8,166 nt of DNA from assembly GCA_013214445.1 (NCBI GenBank), contig JABSPG010000010.1, positions 22,447-30,612 on the forward strand, written 5' to 3'. The stretch is from Ekhidna sp. (lineage in GTDB: Bacteria > Bacteroidota > Bacteroidia > Cytophagales > Cyclobacteriaceae). Position 1 is the first letter of the stretch, and each line of letters starts with the position of its first letter. A program made the position numbers and the translations under genes. Under the pieces are notes generated by a model. It did no database searches, was not told the DNA's origin, and was given only the letters and a program-made list of their open reading frames with translations. Shown piece by piece: positions 1-6,881 of this stretch.

Positions 1-1449
1 ACCGCAAAAGCATCACGACGCTTGAAAGAGATCGGAATCAAAAAGGCTATGGGTGTCACTCGCAGATCCTTGATTCTGCAGTTTTTCACAGAGACGCTTT
101 TGCTCTCGGCTTTTTCAATCATACTTGCCATTTTGCTGGGTTACGCTCTTCTGGAGCCGTTTAGTCAGGTGACTGGGAAGATCTTGGAGATCCCTTTTAG
201 CCCTGCTATCATTGGATTTTCTATCCTTATCCTTATCCTAACCACCATTCTTTCTGGTAGCTATCCCGCACTCTACCTTTCAGGGTTCGAACCTATCTCA
301 ATTCTAAAGGGGAAGCTAAGAGGAACGATCGGGGATTTGTGGGCAAGAAAAGGCTTGGTAATCCTACAGTATTGTGCTTCTGCAATCCTAATCACCTCGG
401 TGTGGGTGGTGTCCTCACAGGTGAAATATGTCCAAAACAAAAATCTGGGATTTGATAAAGAGCAGGTCATATACTTCAATGCAGATGGAAACCTAGAGCA
501 GAGTTCGCCTGCCTTCATAGATGAACTAAAGACCATACCAGGAGTAGCCAGTGCTGCGGGGTTTAGCCACGACCTACTCGGTGGCATGGGAAAAACGACC
601 GGGCTCAATTGGGAAGGAAAGGACCCTGATAGCAGAATTCGATTCGGAAATCTGGAAGTTGGCTATGAGCTTATAGAAACCTTTGGAATGGAAATGGTTG
701 CTGGCCGATCCTTTTCAAAAGAATGGGGAGATAATTCAACGAAAATCATTCTAAACGAAAAAGCCATTGAAGTAATGGGATTGTCTGATCCAATTGGTAA
801 GACCATTGAACTTTGGGGTGGCAAAAGAGAAATTATTGGGATCGTAAAGAACTTTCATTTCGAATCGCTTCACGAGGAAATAAAGCCTTGCTTTTTGCAG
901 GTGTACCCAGATAATTCCACTGTGGTAGTGAGAATAAATCCCGGGAGCGGCCTGGAGACCATAGAAAGAATTGAAACATTATATCATAGCTATAACCCAT
1001 CCTTAAGCTTCAACTTTCAATTTTTTGATCAGGAATACAACGCACTTTATAAATCAGAACAGCAAATAGCCACATTGTCCTCCAGTTTCGCAGGTATTGC
1101 AATACTTATATCCTGTCTTGGGTTATTCGGTTTAGTTGCTTTTACTGCAGAGCGGAAGCAAAAGGAAATAGGCATCCGAAAAGTATTAGGAGCCAGTGTG
1201 ATTCGATTGGTAATGTTGCTTTCCAGCGACTTTACCAAAACCATACTGGCTGCCATCATTATCTCTCTCCCGGTTAGCTACCTACTAATGGATCGATGGC
1301 TAGAATCATTTGTCTATCGCATTGATTTGAGTATCTGGTTCTTCATAGGCTCTGGCATGGCAGCATTTGGTATTGCTCTAATAACAATGAGCTTACAAAC
1401 GGTCAAGGCAGCATCAGCAAACCCAGTCAAATCACTCAAAGATGAGTAG
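1..1449 (+). CDS. MacB/FtsX-type ABC transporter permease, 5'-truncated (C-terminal 482 residues)
   Basis: Inner-membrane permease of the MacB/FtsX superfamily, whose members couple a cytoplasmic ATPase to periplasmic work such as export or lipoprotein handling; the substrate cannot be told. The frame is open from base 1 (TAKASRR before the first possible TTG at 22), so the real start lies outside the window. The visible part begins at the first conserved motif KEIGIKKAMG (residues 9-18), then membrane segments at about 28-50 and 67-92, ending in SGFEPISILKG. A further membrane segment lies at about 117-139. A periplasmic domain (about 145-355) holds the typical G[IV]VKNFHFESLH stretch. The second permease block (about 360-465) has LGLFGLVAFTAERKQKEIGIRKVLGAS followed by two more membrane segments. 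The end NPVKSLKDE is typical of Bacteroidota members of about 800 residues, so roughly the first 40% is missing. It overlaps the next permease by 8 bp, implying translational coupling. Family call is sure; substrate unknown. Confidence 0.93.
   Translation, partial: TAKASRRLKEIGIKKAMGVTRRSLILQFFTETLLLSAFSIILAILLGYALLEPFSQVTGKILEIPFSPAIIGFSILILILTTILSGSYPALYLSGFEPISILKGKLRGTIGDLWARKGLVILQYCASAILITSVWVVSSQVKYVQNKNLGFDKEQVIYFNADGNLEQSSPAFIDELKTIPGVASAAGFSHDLLGGMGKTTGLNWEGKDPDSRIRFGNLEVGYELIETFGMEMVAGRSFSKEWGDNSTKIILNEKAIEVMGLSDPIGKTIELWGGKREIIGIVKNFHFESLHEEIKPCFLQVYPDNSTVVVRINPGSGLETIERIETLYHSYNPSLSFNFQFFDQEYNALYKSEQQIATLSSSFAGIAILISCLGLFGLVAFTAERKQKEIGIRKVLGASVIRLVMLLSSDFTKTILAAIIISLPVSYLLMDRWLESFVYRIDLSIWFFIGSGMAAFGIALITMSLQTVKAASANPVKSLKDE
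1165..1196 (+). repeat. 32-bp near-identical repeat shared by the two permease genes (copy 1)
   Basis: Bases 1165-1196 and 3770-3801 are identical at 30 of 32 positions. Both encode the cytoplasmic motif EIGIRKVLGAS of the last permease block. The similarity reflects paralogy of the genes, but it is stronger at DNA level than their flanks. Confidence 0.8.
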
Positions 1450-4054
1450 GCAGGCACCACCAAAGTGGGCTGAAAAATTCTTCAAATGGTACTGTGACCC
1501 CCGGTTTGAAGAACAGATACTCGGTGATCTGGAAGAGCAATTTGAAGAAGATAGAAATACCTATGGACTAGCAAAGGCGAAGCAACGATTTGCTTGGAAT
1601 GTGATCAGATTTTTTAGAAAAGGAATTATAAAACCCGCCAGTGGCGCACAAAAACTCAACTATTACGGCATGTTAAGAAACGACATAAAAACCTCGCTTA
1701 GAATTATCAAAAGAGAAAAACTGTATAGTACTGTCAACATACTGGGACTTTCCAGTGGATTTGTTATTGCCATTCTCATCTTGATCTATGTACAATTTGA
1801 AAGTAGCTACGAAAGCTATAACCCAGAAGCAGATAAGGTTGTACGTATCACCATGGACTACCTAGATGGCGAAACACTGATCGATCAGGACTGTGAAACC
1901 TATCATCCATTGGGTCCGATGATCGAGCAAGAGTTTCCAGAGGTAGTGGACTTTACCAGAGCTTTTGACTTCCAACTTGGCTTTGAAATCAATGGCAAGG
2001 CTTTCAAAGAACCTTACACTTATGCCGTAGACCAGTCCTTCTTATCCATGTTTGGCTATCGTCTAATTCACGGAAACGCCCAAACAGCACTCAAAGAGCC
2101 AAATCAGGTGGTGCTGACTGAGTCTGCAGCGATGAAATTCTTTGGAAAGACAGACGTGGTGGGCGAATTCATGGGTGAAGACAGTGCCTTAGAAATCGTA
2201 GGAGTGATCAACGACAGCCCTCAAAATACTCACTTGAAGTTCAATGTTCTGATGTCCTACGAAACGATGGCTAAAGACCTAAATAAGCGAGAAAATCCAT
2301 GGAACAGTAACGATACCTACACGTACCTAAAGCTCTCAAGCGCTGATGCGTATCCCACTTTCCAAGCAAATCTGGCTCACCTTTCGGAGCGCTTAGGCAA
2401 AGAAGATTTTATACCTGATGAGCGGATCATATCCGAGAAAATAGAAGACATTCATTTGTATTCTGACAAGTCATTTGAACCCGAGCAAAATGGAAGTGCT
2501 ACCATTGTCTTCTTTTTGTTGGGTGTGGCCCTCTTAGTGATTGTCATAGCCGTTTTAAACTACATAAACCTGTCTACAGCCAAGGCAATGGATAGAGCAA
2601 AGGAGGCTGGTATCCGAAAAGTAGTGGGGTCTTCCGTTATGCAATTGCGGCTAAGGTTCTTTGTAGAATCGGTGCTTCTAAATCTTATCTCAGGCATACT
2701 GGCCCTGGCAATAATCTTAGTCGTATTTGATGCCTACAAAGCGCTAGCAGGACTACCTCTGGAATACAGCATACTCGACAATCCTAACAACTTATTATTA
2801 TTCAGTATTCTACTGGTAATCAGCACCTTCCTATCAGGGATTTTCCCGGCATTTGCACTTGGTTCCTTTAAACCCATGAATGTGTTGAAAGGAAAATTCA
2901 GTCACTCAAAATCGGGTATAGTCCTTAGAAAAGTATTAGTAGTGGTTCAGTTTTCAATCGCAATATTCCTGTTGATCCAAACCTTCACCGCAGATAAGCA
3001 GCTCAATTACATGTTAAATAAAGATTTGGGCATGAATAGTGAGCGTGTGGTAGTGATAAGCGCTCCTTCCCAAGAAGGTCTCCAAAGTAGTGTCAACTCC
3101 TTCCAAAATGAGCTTTTGGCTCGGCCTACGTTTGTGCAAACGGGAGTTTCATCCACTGTTCCCGGACTGTCTACCGCTAGTATGAGTAGCACCACCAACA
3201 TAAATTTAGACGAAGATCCAAGAGAACTCAAAAACAACTTCTTCTTCTACTTAGTGGATTCCAGTTTTATTTCTACGCTGGAGATGGGTATGTTGGCTGG
3301 CCAAGATTTCACGAAACCTACAAGCTACAAAAATCCAATAATTGTGAATGAAGAAGCCCTACGGATCTGGGGTGTCGCCAATGCTGAAGAGGTGGTGAAC
3401 AAGAAAAGCACCTTTTGGGGAAGAGAGAATACCATTGTTGGTGTCGTAAAGAATTTTCATCAATTGGGAGCCAAATCATCTCACCTGCCAATGATTTTTG
3501 TGAAGAACAGTGAAGATCCCGACTACATTAGTGTGCGATTGGCAGAGGGAGCCATTCTGCAACAAATTGAAGAACTAGAAGATGTCTACCAAGATCATTT
3601 TCCAAATGCAGAAATGGAGTACTTTTTTCTAGATCAAAACTTTGAAAAACAGTATCGTGCGGATCAGCAGTTTCAGCAGATATTTAATGTGCTGAGTGCT
3701 TTTGCTATTTTGATTACTTGCCTAGGTCTTTTCGGGCTTGCCTCCTTTACAGTAGCCAAACGAACCAAAGAAATAGGAATCCGAAAAGTTTTAGGAGCCA
3801 GCGTCTCGCAGGTTATCAAGATCTTATCAGCAGACTTTGTGAAATTGGTGGCCATTTCATCTGTAATTGCCATACCAGTCACATGGTATCTAGTAAATGG
3901 ATTCTTGAGTCAATACTCATTCAGAATTGAAGTGGACGCATGGTTATTCCTGCTCCCGACGGTTTTTGTGTTAATGGTAGCGTTCGTTACCGTGTTTTCA
4001 AAAGCATTTCAGGCTTCCAATATCAATCCAGTAAAAGCATTGAGAGATGAATAA
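1442..4054 (+). CDS. MacB/FtsX-type ABC permease with N-terminal permease prefix domain
   Basis: Complete 870-residue inner-membrane ABC permease, paralogous to the upstream gene. Residues 1-75 form a soluble cytoplasmic prefix (PPKWAEKFFKWYCDP, then ILGDLEEQFEEDR) matching what is known as 'permease prefix domain 2', common in Bacteroidota orphan-permease clusters. Then come TM1 (about 97-118), a first periplasmic MacB-like domain (about 120-350), and TM2-TM4 (about 354-376, 406-430, 449-472) with the cytoplasmic motif KEAGIRKVVGSS (387-398). TM5 is at about 493-513, the second periplasmic domain at about 530-740 (with GVVKNFHQLG), and TM6-TM8 at about 746-770, 797-818 and 832-855 with KEIGIRKVLGAS (776-787). 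The tail is INPVKALRDE. The ATG at 1442 is chosen because the prefix domain begins immediately after it; it lies inside the stop region of the upstream gene and has no clear Shine-Dalgarno, so re-initiation is likely. No ATP-binding protein is visible nearby. Substrate unknown. Confidence 0.94.
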   Translation: MSRQAPPKWAEKFFKWYCDPRFEEQILGDLEEQFEEDRNTYGLAKAKQRFAWNVIRFFRKGIIKPASGAQKLNYYGMLRNDIKTSLRIIKREKLYSTVNILGLSSGFVIAILILIYVQFESSYESYNPEADKVVRITMDYLDGETLIDQDCETYHPLGPMIEQEFPEVVDFTRAFDFQLGFEINGKAFKEPYTYAVDQSFLSMFGYRLIHGNAQTALKEPNQVVLTESAAMKFFGKTDVVGEFMGEDSALEIVGVINDSPQNTHLKFNVLMSYETMAKDLNKRENPWNSNDTYTYLKLSSADAYPTFQANLAHLSERLGKEDFIPDERIISEKIEDIHLYSDKSFEPEQNGSATIVFFLLGVALLVIVIAVLNYINLSTAKAMDRAKEAGIRKVVGSSVMQLRLRFFVESVLLNLISGILALAIILVVFDAYKALAGLPLEYSILDNPNNLLLFSILLVISTFLSGIFPAFALGSFKPMNVLKGKFSHSKSGIVLRKVLVVVQFSIAIFLLIQTFTADKQLNYMLNKDLGMNSERVVVISAPSQEGLQSSVNSFQNELLARPTFVQTGVSSTVPGLSTASMSSTTNINLDEDPRELKNNFFFYLVDSSFISTLEMGMLAGQDFTKPTSYKNPIIVNEEALRIWGVANAEEVVNKKSTFWGRENTIVGVVKNFHQLGAKSSHLPMIFVKNSEDPDYISVRLAEGAILQQIEELEDVYQDHFPNAEMEYFFLDQNFEKQYRADQQFQQIFNVLSAFAILITCLGLFGLASFTVAKRTKEIGIRKVLGASVSQVIKILSADFVKLVAISSVIAIPVTWYLVNGFLSQYSFRIEVDAWLFLLPTVFVLMVAFVTVFSKAFQASNINPVKALRDE
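3770..3801 (+). repeat. 32-bp near-identical repeat shared by the two permease genes (copy 2)
   Basis: Second copy of the repeat at 1165-1196, same orientation, 2.6 kb downstream, in the same place of the paralogous reading frame. Recombination between the copies would delete the intervening DNA and leave an in-frame hybrid permease. Confidence 0.8.
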
Positions 4055-4070
4055 GGGAGACTAACCTCCC
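4055..4070. terminator. Short inverted repeat between convergent genes, possible weak bidirectional terminator
   Basis: GGGAG (4055-4059) and CTCCC (4066-4070) can form a 5-bp GC-rich stem with a 6-nt loop. It sits directly after the permease stop (4052-4054) and contains the stop codon of the protease gene on the other strand (4061-4063). There is no strong T-run on either side, so termination is only a possibility suggested by position. Confidence 0.3.
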
Positions 4071-4870
4071 AAAGCATTTTTGAAAGTTTGGTAGTCAGAT
4101 ACTGAATCCGATCCAAGCGAAGTATCGCATCCAATCTCGGCAGCCTTTGCATTGATGTCATCAACGCGATTTTTCGGGTCTGGGTGCGTACTAAGAAATT
4201 CTGGTTGACGTGGGGAATTACTGTCTCGCAACTTTCGAAAAAATGCTGCTGCTCCATTGCAGGCATAGTCATCAACATCGGCCAGGTACAAAACAGAATA
4301 ATCGTCTGCCTCAGCCTCAGCCTCCCTGCTAAAAGCCAAAGTTCCCAAAGAGGCAACAATCTGACTTAAAGTTCCTGGATCTCCCCCAGTAAGCACGCTC
4401 AATAGTATACTGATCCCATATTGTCTTTGTAGCTGCTTGGAACTATGCCTCTGGTCAGAATGGGCAATTTCATGACCCATCACCCCTGCCAGGTCATCTT
4501 CATTGTCAAGAAAGAAAATAAGACCCGTGTAGAAGTACAATTGACCACCCGGGGTTGCAAAGGCATTGAGCGTTTCTCGATCATCAATGATGTTGACCTT
4601 CCAGGGAAATTCAGATCGGTAGGTCACGTTTGAAGAGGCAAGAATCTCATTCATCATGTTTTCTAAATACTGATAGGCTGCCAGGTTCGAGGAGCGATCC
4701 AATATGGGGTATTGGTCTGGCATGCTTGCAATCTCTGCTGCTACCTGTTGTCCTAGATCTATGTCATTGTTTATGCTGAAAAGAACCAGGTCTCCATTTT
4801 GATCGCAAGCCGAAATGAAGATCATCGATCCGGTGAGGATGGTAAGTACCAAAGTTTTGAAGTTTCTCAT
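4061..4870 (-). CDS. M48-family zinc metalloprotease, predicted lipoprotein
   Basis: Predicted envelope-anchored peptidase of family M48, related in architecture to the LoiP/YggG and BepA type that degrade or help assemble outer-membrane proteins; the actual substrate is unknown. From the ATG at 4870 the protein has 269 residues. A lipoprotein signal peptide runs from MRNFKTLV to the lipobox ISAC, with the lipidated Cys at residue 22 and Asp at +2. The catalytic motif GHEIAHSDQRH carries zinc ligands His133 and His137 and catalytic Glu134. The third ligand is probably Glu185 in SREAEAEAD (ExxAD pattern). The segment THPDPKNRVDDI near the C terminus is typical of the family. I chose ATG 4870 over an in-frame TTG at 4891 because the signal peptide starts there, AGGA lies a few bases upstream, and the TTG falls inside a -7 promoter box. 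No other catalytic residue is missing; there are no TPR repeats, unlike BepA. Confidence 0.93.
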   Translation of the reverse strand: MRNFKTLVLTILTGSMIFISACDQNGDLVLFSINNDIDLGQQVAAEIASMPDQYPILDRSSNLAAYQYLENMMNEILASSNVTYRSEFPWKVNIIDDRETLNAFATPGGQLYFYTGLIFFLDNEDDLAGVMGHEIAHSDQRHSSKQLQRQYGISILLSVLTGGDPGTLSQIVASLGTLAFSREAEAEADDYSVLYLADVDDYACNGAAAFFRKLRDSNSPRQPEFLSTHPDPKNRVDDINAKAAEIGCDTSLGSDSVSDYQTFKNALGG

Positions 4871-4888
4871 AAGTCCTGTAGTGAGAAA

Positions 4889-4896
4889 CAAAGGTA
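4889..4896 (-). promoter_or_regulatory. Bacteroidota-type -7 promoter box for the M48 protease gene
   Basis: On the minus strand TACCTTTG matches the Bacteroidota -7 consensus TAnnTTTG exactly. About 20 nt upstream is TTT (in CTTTAC), a two-of-three match to the -33 TTG. The box ends 18 nt before the ATG at 4870, leaving a very short leader with AGGA. This implies the protease can be transcribed on its own, independently of the small gene upstream. Confidence 0.5.
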
Positions 4897-4940
4897 CTTT
4901 TCCCCTTCTGGATAGTAAAGCATTCCCTCTCTCAATCGAT

Positions 4941-5108
4941 TTATGCCGCTTGTTTCTCGATGATTTGCTTCCTTACCTCTATAGCTTCCTGTTGCTTTTT
5001 CCAACTTTCTTCGGGATTTGCTTTGCACAGTATGTACGCCTCTTGCATGAGTTTATTGTACTTCTTTTCTAGTGCTTCTACTTTATTCTTTCTAAAAAAC
5101 TTAAACAT
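4941..5108 (-). CDS. Small Lacal_2735-family-like protein (55 residues)
   Basis: A short complete frame from ATG 5108 to TAA 4941 encodes 55 residues. It opens MFKFFRKNKVEALEKKY and continues KLMQEAYILCKANPEES, then a Lys/Gln/Glu-rich helix ending in IIEKQAA. From memory this matches the Lacal_2735 family of Bacteroidota: a short aromatic/basic start, a K-Y-x-K-L-x-x-E-A-Y core, and a second helix with a K-Q-x-E-A repeat pattern. That family has no assigned function. The protein should be cytosolic, almost entirely helical (probably a helical hairpin or coiled coil), with one Cys and no signal peptide. An A-rich tract (AAAAGAA) precedes the start instead of a classical Shine-Dalgarno, as is usual in the phylum. 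A near-match to the -7 box (TTCCTTTG, 5141-5134) lies 25 bp upstream without a clear -33 element. It lies upstream of the protease on the same strand, 70 bp apart. Confidence 0.78.
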   Translation of the reverse strand: MFKFFRKNKVEALEKKYNKLMQEAYILCKANPEESWKKQQEAIEVRKQIIEKQAA

Positions 5109-5159
5109 GTGTGATTCTTTTGTCTTGCTTGGACAAAGGAATTCAGCGAATAAACCCTA

Positions 5160-5266
5160 CTAAGTGATCTTTACAAGATCCACGAAACCAGTGTATTTCT
5201 CGATAAATAGATCAGCGTACTGGGAAATCGCAAGAGAAACCTCGCACGCTCTTTCTCGTCCTTTAG
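5160..5266 (-). other. Start-less, protein-like antisense open frame; possible 3' remnant of a lost gene
   Basis: On the minus strand the frame ending at TAG 5160-5162 is open back to a stop at 5334-5336. Its last part outside the acyltransferase gene reads like real protein: ISQYADLFIEKYTGFVDL, then VKIT and stop, with balanced amino-acid and codon use. The frame contains no ATG; the only alternative start is a GTG at 5183-5181, leaving 7 codons. I do not recognise the peptide. It may be the tail of a gene whose upstream part was replaced when the acyltransferase gene arrived, or it may be chance. Low certainty. Confidence 0.2.
5166..5180. repeat. Perfect 6-bp palindrome with 3-base centre in divergent intergenic region
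   Basis: GATCTT (5166-5171), TAC, AAGATC (5175-5180). The flanking GT and AC could extend the pairing if one C (5181) is bulged. It lies between the divergent small gene (starts 5108) and the acyltransferase (starts 5267). No T-run follows, so it fits an operator or a chance palindrome better than a terminator. Confidence 0.3.
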
Positions 5267-6391
5267 ATGAAAATGGCAGAAATTGGTCAGAATCAAATTG
5301 GACGCATTCACGCCTTAGATGCGCTAAGAGCCATCATGATGTTGCTAGGCATTGTGCTTCATTCATCCGAGCCATACACCACCGAAACAAGTCAATTGTG
5401 GCCTAAAGACCCGAATACTACTAGTGGGTTCTTCAGTTACCTTTCTTCCATCATCCATATATTCCGGATGCCCACGTTCTTCCTGATTAGCGGATTTTTT
5501 GCTTCCATGCTTTTCTACCAGCGATCTCCGTACCAAATGATCACCCAACGATTCAAGCGGGTGGTATTGCCCTTCTTAGTCTTTCTTCTGGCACTGCACC
5601 CACTAGTATATCATTCCTATGCCCTGATGATCGAATCATTTGGTTTGGTTGATTTTCCAAGTGTTCCCTTCGGTTGGGTTCACAATATCACCTATCACCT
5701 CTGGTTTCTATACTATTTGATCCTAATCACTGGAATAACAAGCGGACTGGCATGGCTACTAAGGCTATTGCCAACCGTAGGAGGGCGCATCAAACACGGT
5801 TTTGAATGGCTCCTGAAAAGACAACTTTTCTTCATCTTCATTTTATGCCTAGTGGTGTTCTTGATCTTGGTGTGGATATGGAACTACTGGGCACCAACAC
5901 CCTTGTCGTTTTTACCTAATATCAAGATACTGACGTTCTATCTGGTATTCTATTTGTTTGGATGGATCCTCTTTAAATCCAGAAATCTGTTGGAAGTTTT
6001 TATGACGTATGATCGTACAATGCTGGTACTCGCATTCATCATTTATACAAGTAAGTTCATTCTTCACGACCACATCAGGGATGTATTTTATGGCGCCTTG
6101 AACACCGTGGTGGGATGGTTTTTTGTTTTCGGATTCATCGGGCTTTTCCTTCGTTACTACAACGCTGAATCCAGATTTAGAAGGTATCTGTCAGACTCGT
6201 CATATTGGGTCTATCTGATTCACCTCCCTTTCACATTGCTTATCCCTGCTATTATTGTAGACCTGGAGGCACCTGCTGCAATCAAGTTTCTGATCACGGT
6301 AGTAGGTACTGTCCTCATATGCTACATAAGCTATCACTATATGGTACGGAGCACCTTTATTGGAAAGTTTCTCAATGGAAGAAAATACTAG
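5267..6391 (+). CDS. Acyltransferase-3 family integral membrane O-acyltransferase
   Basis: 374-residue polytopic inner-membrane protein of the acyltransferase-3 family (OafA/NolL/MdoC group), which transfers acyl groups, often acetyl or succinyl, onto extracytoplasmic glycans or lipids. Evidence: an N-terminal RIHALDALRAIMMLLGIVLH block with the conserved His (residue 32) in the first membrane helix; FRMPTFFLISGF (66-77); the basic loop RFKRVVLPF (95-103); HLWFLYYLIL (144-153), resembling the MdoC/OpgC subgroup; and LSDSSYWVYLIHLPF (308-322). About ten membrane segments are visible, and the length is normal for a stand-alone enzyme without an SGNH domain. The start at ATG 5267 places the family's first helix at the usual distance; ATG 5273 is equally possible. 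No Shine-Dalgarno is seen (CGTCCTTTAG before the ATG). No glycan-synthesis neighbours hint at the acceptor. The stop is 3 bp from the convergent SRPBCC gene stop. Confidence 0.93.
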   Translation: MKMAEIGQNQIGRIHALDALRAIMMLLGIVLHSSEPYTTETSQLWPKDPNTTSGFFSYLSSIIHIFRMPTFFLISGFFASMLFYQRSPYQMITQRFKRVVLPFLVFLLALHPLVYHSYALMIESFGLVDFPSVPFGWVHNITYHLWFLYYLILITGITSGLAWLLRLLPTVGGRIKHGFEWLLKRQLFFIFILCLVVFLILVWIWNYWAPTPLSFLPNIKILTFYLVFYLFGWILFKSRNLLEVFMTYDRTMLVLAFIIYTSKFILHDHIRDVFYGALNTVVGWFFVFGFIGLFLRYYNAESRFRRYLSDSSYWVYLIHLPFTLLIPAIIVDLEAPAAIKFLITVVGTVLICYISYHYMVRSTFIGKFLNGRKY

Positions 6392-6394
6392 CGA

Positions 6395-6829
6395 TTACTT
6401 AAAGATCCTTTTGTAGACCGGTTTGCGGTAAAGAAACTGACCGAGAAGCGCAGGGTACATGATAAGATCGGTCAAGATGGTACCGGTACTATAGGTGATG
6501 TCATCAATTATAACAGCTCCTTCGCCTGATTGCTGTACCACATGTCTATGTCTCCATCTCTTCAGGAAAAAAGGTAGCTGAGAGCCCTTGTCAACGAAAA
6601 ACCACTCGCTCTCATTGTCCTGATCCTCGGTTATTACACTGATCCAATATTGCCGAAACAAAATAAAATTTAGCTCCAGTGCGACAACATCATTTTTCTT
6701 GCAACCATCAAATCTCAGAAGTTCCACTGGGGGAAAAGGCGGATTGAGCTTCAAGAAGAGGTCTTCAGTAAAACCTTCTTTGACGGTCTCCAATGATGCT
6801 ACAACAGAGGTTTTGATTCTAACTCGCAT
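6395..6829 (-). CDS. SRPBCC-fold (START/Bet v 1-like) ligand-binding family protein
   Basis: 144-residue soluble protein resembling the SRPBCC superfamily proteins common in Bacteroidota, a fold that encloses a hydrophobic ligand cavity. The pattern seen is RIKTSV at the start, VKEGFTEDLFLKLNPPFPP (16-34), RFDGCKKNDVVALELNF (39-55), FFVDKGSQLPFFLKRWRHRH (77-96) and VIIDDITYST (106-115), which follow the family's strand-helix-strand order. The C terminus LYRKPVYKRIFK is strongly basic. No signal peptide or membrane segment is present. The ligand and function are unknown. The start at ATG 6829 directly precedes the first strand; no Shine-Dalgarno is visible. It lies 52 bp downstream of the membrane XRE regulator on the same strand with no convincing promoter in the gap, so co-transcription is likely. 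It converges with the acyltransferase, stops 3 bp apart. Confidence 0.8.
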   Translation of the reverse strand: MRVRIKTSVVASLETVKEGFTEDLFLKLNPPFPPVELLRFDGCKKNDVVALELNFILFRQYWISVITEDQDNESEWFFVDKGSQLPFFLKRWRHRHVVQQSGEGAVIIDDITYSTGTILTDLIMYPALLGQFLYRKPVYKRIFK

Positions 6830-6881
6830 AGCATCAAAACCCCAAGAGTGGCATTAAGTTTCAATTTTGTCTCAACACAAA

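Noticed and set aside
4009..4359. 116-residue minus-strand frame overlapping the protease and permease ends
   Set aside because: It overlaps the HExxH-containing protease in another frame and the end of the permease; no protein-like features.
4960..5163. Plus-strand Phe/Leu/Ser-rich frames of 67-85 residues across the small gene
   Set aside because: The hydrophobic look comes from reading the A-rich Lys/Glu codons of the minus-strand 55-residue gene in reverse; the minus-strand reading is far more protein-like.
5164..5406. 80-residue plus-strand frame overlapping the acyltransferase start
   Set aside because: It runs out of frame into a well-supported acyltransferase gene, has biased Ser/Arg/His composition and no recognisable family; treated as a shadow.
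6388..6420. Possible terminator between the convergent acyltransferase and SRPBCC genes
   Set aside because: Only 3 bp separate the stops and I see no stem of useful length followed by a T-run; AAAGATCCTTTT is too short to call.
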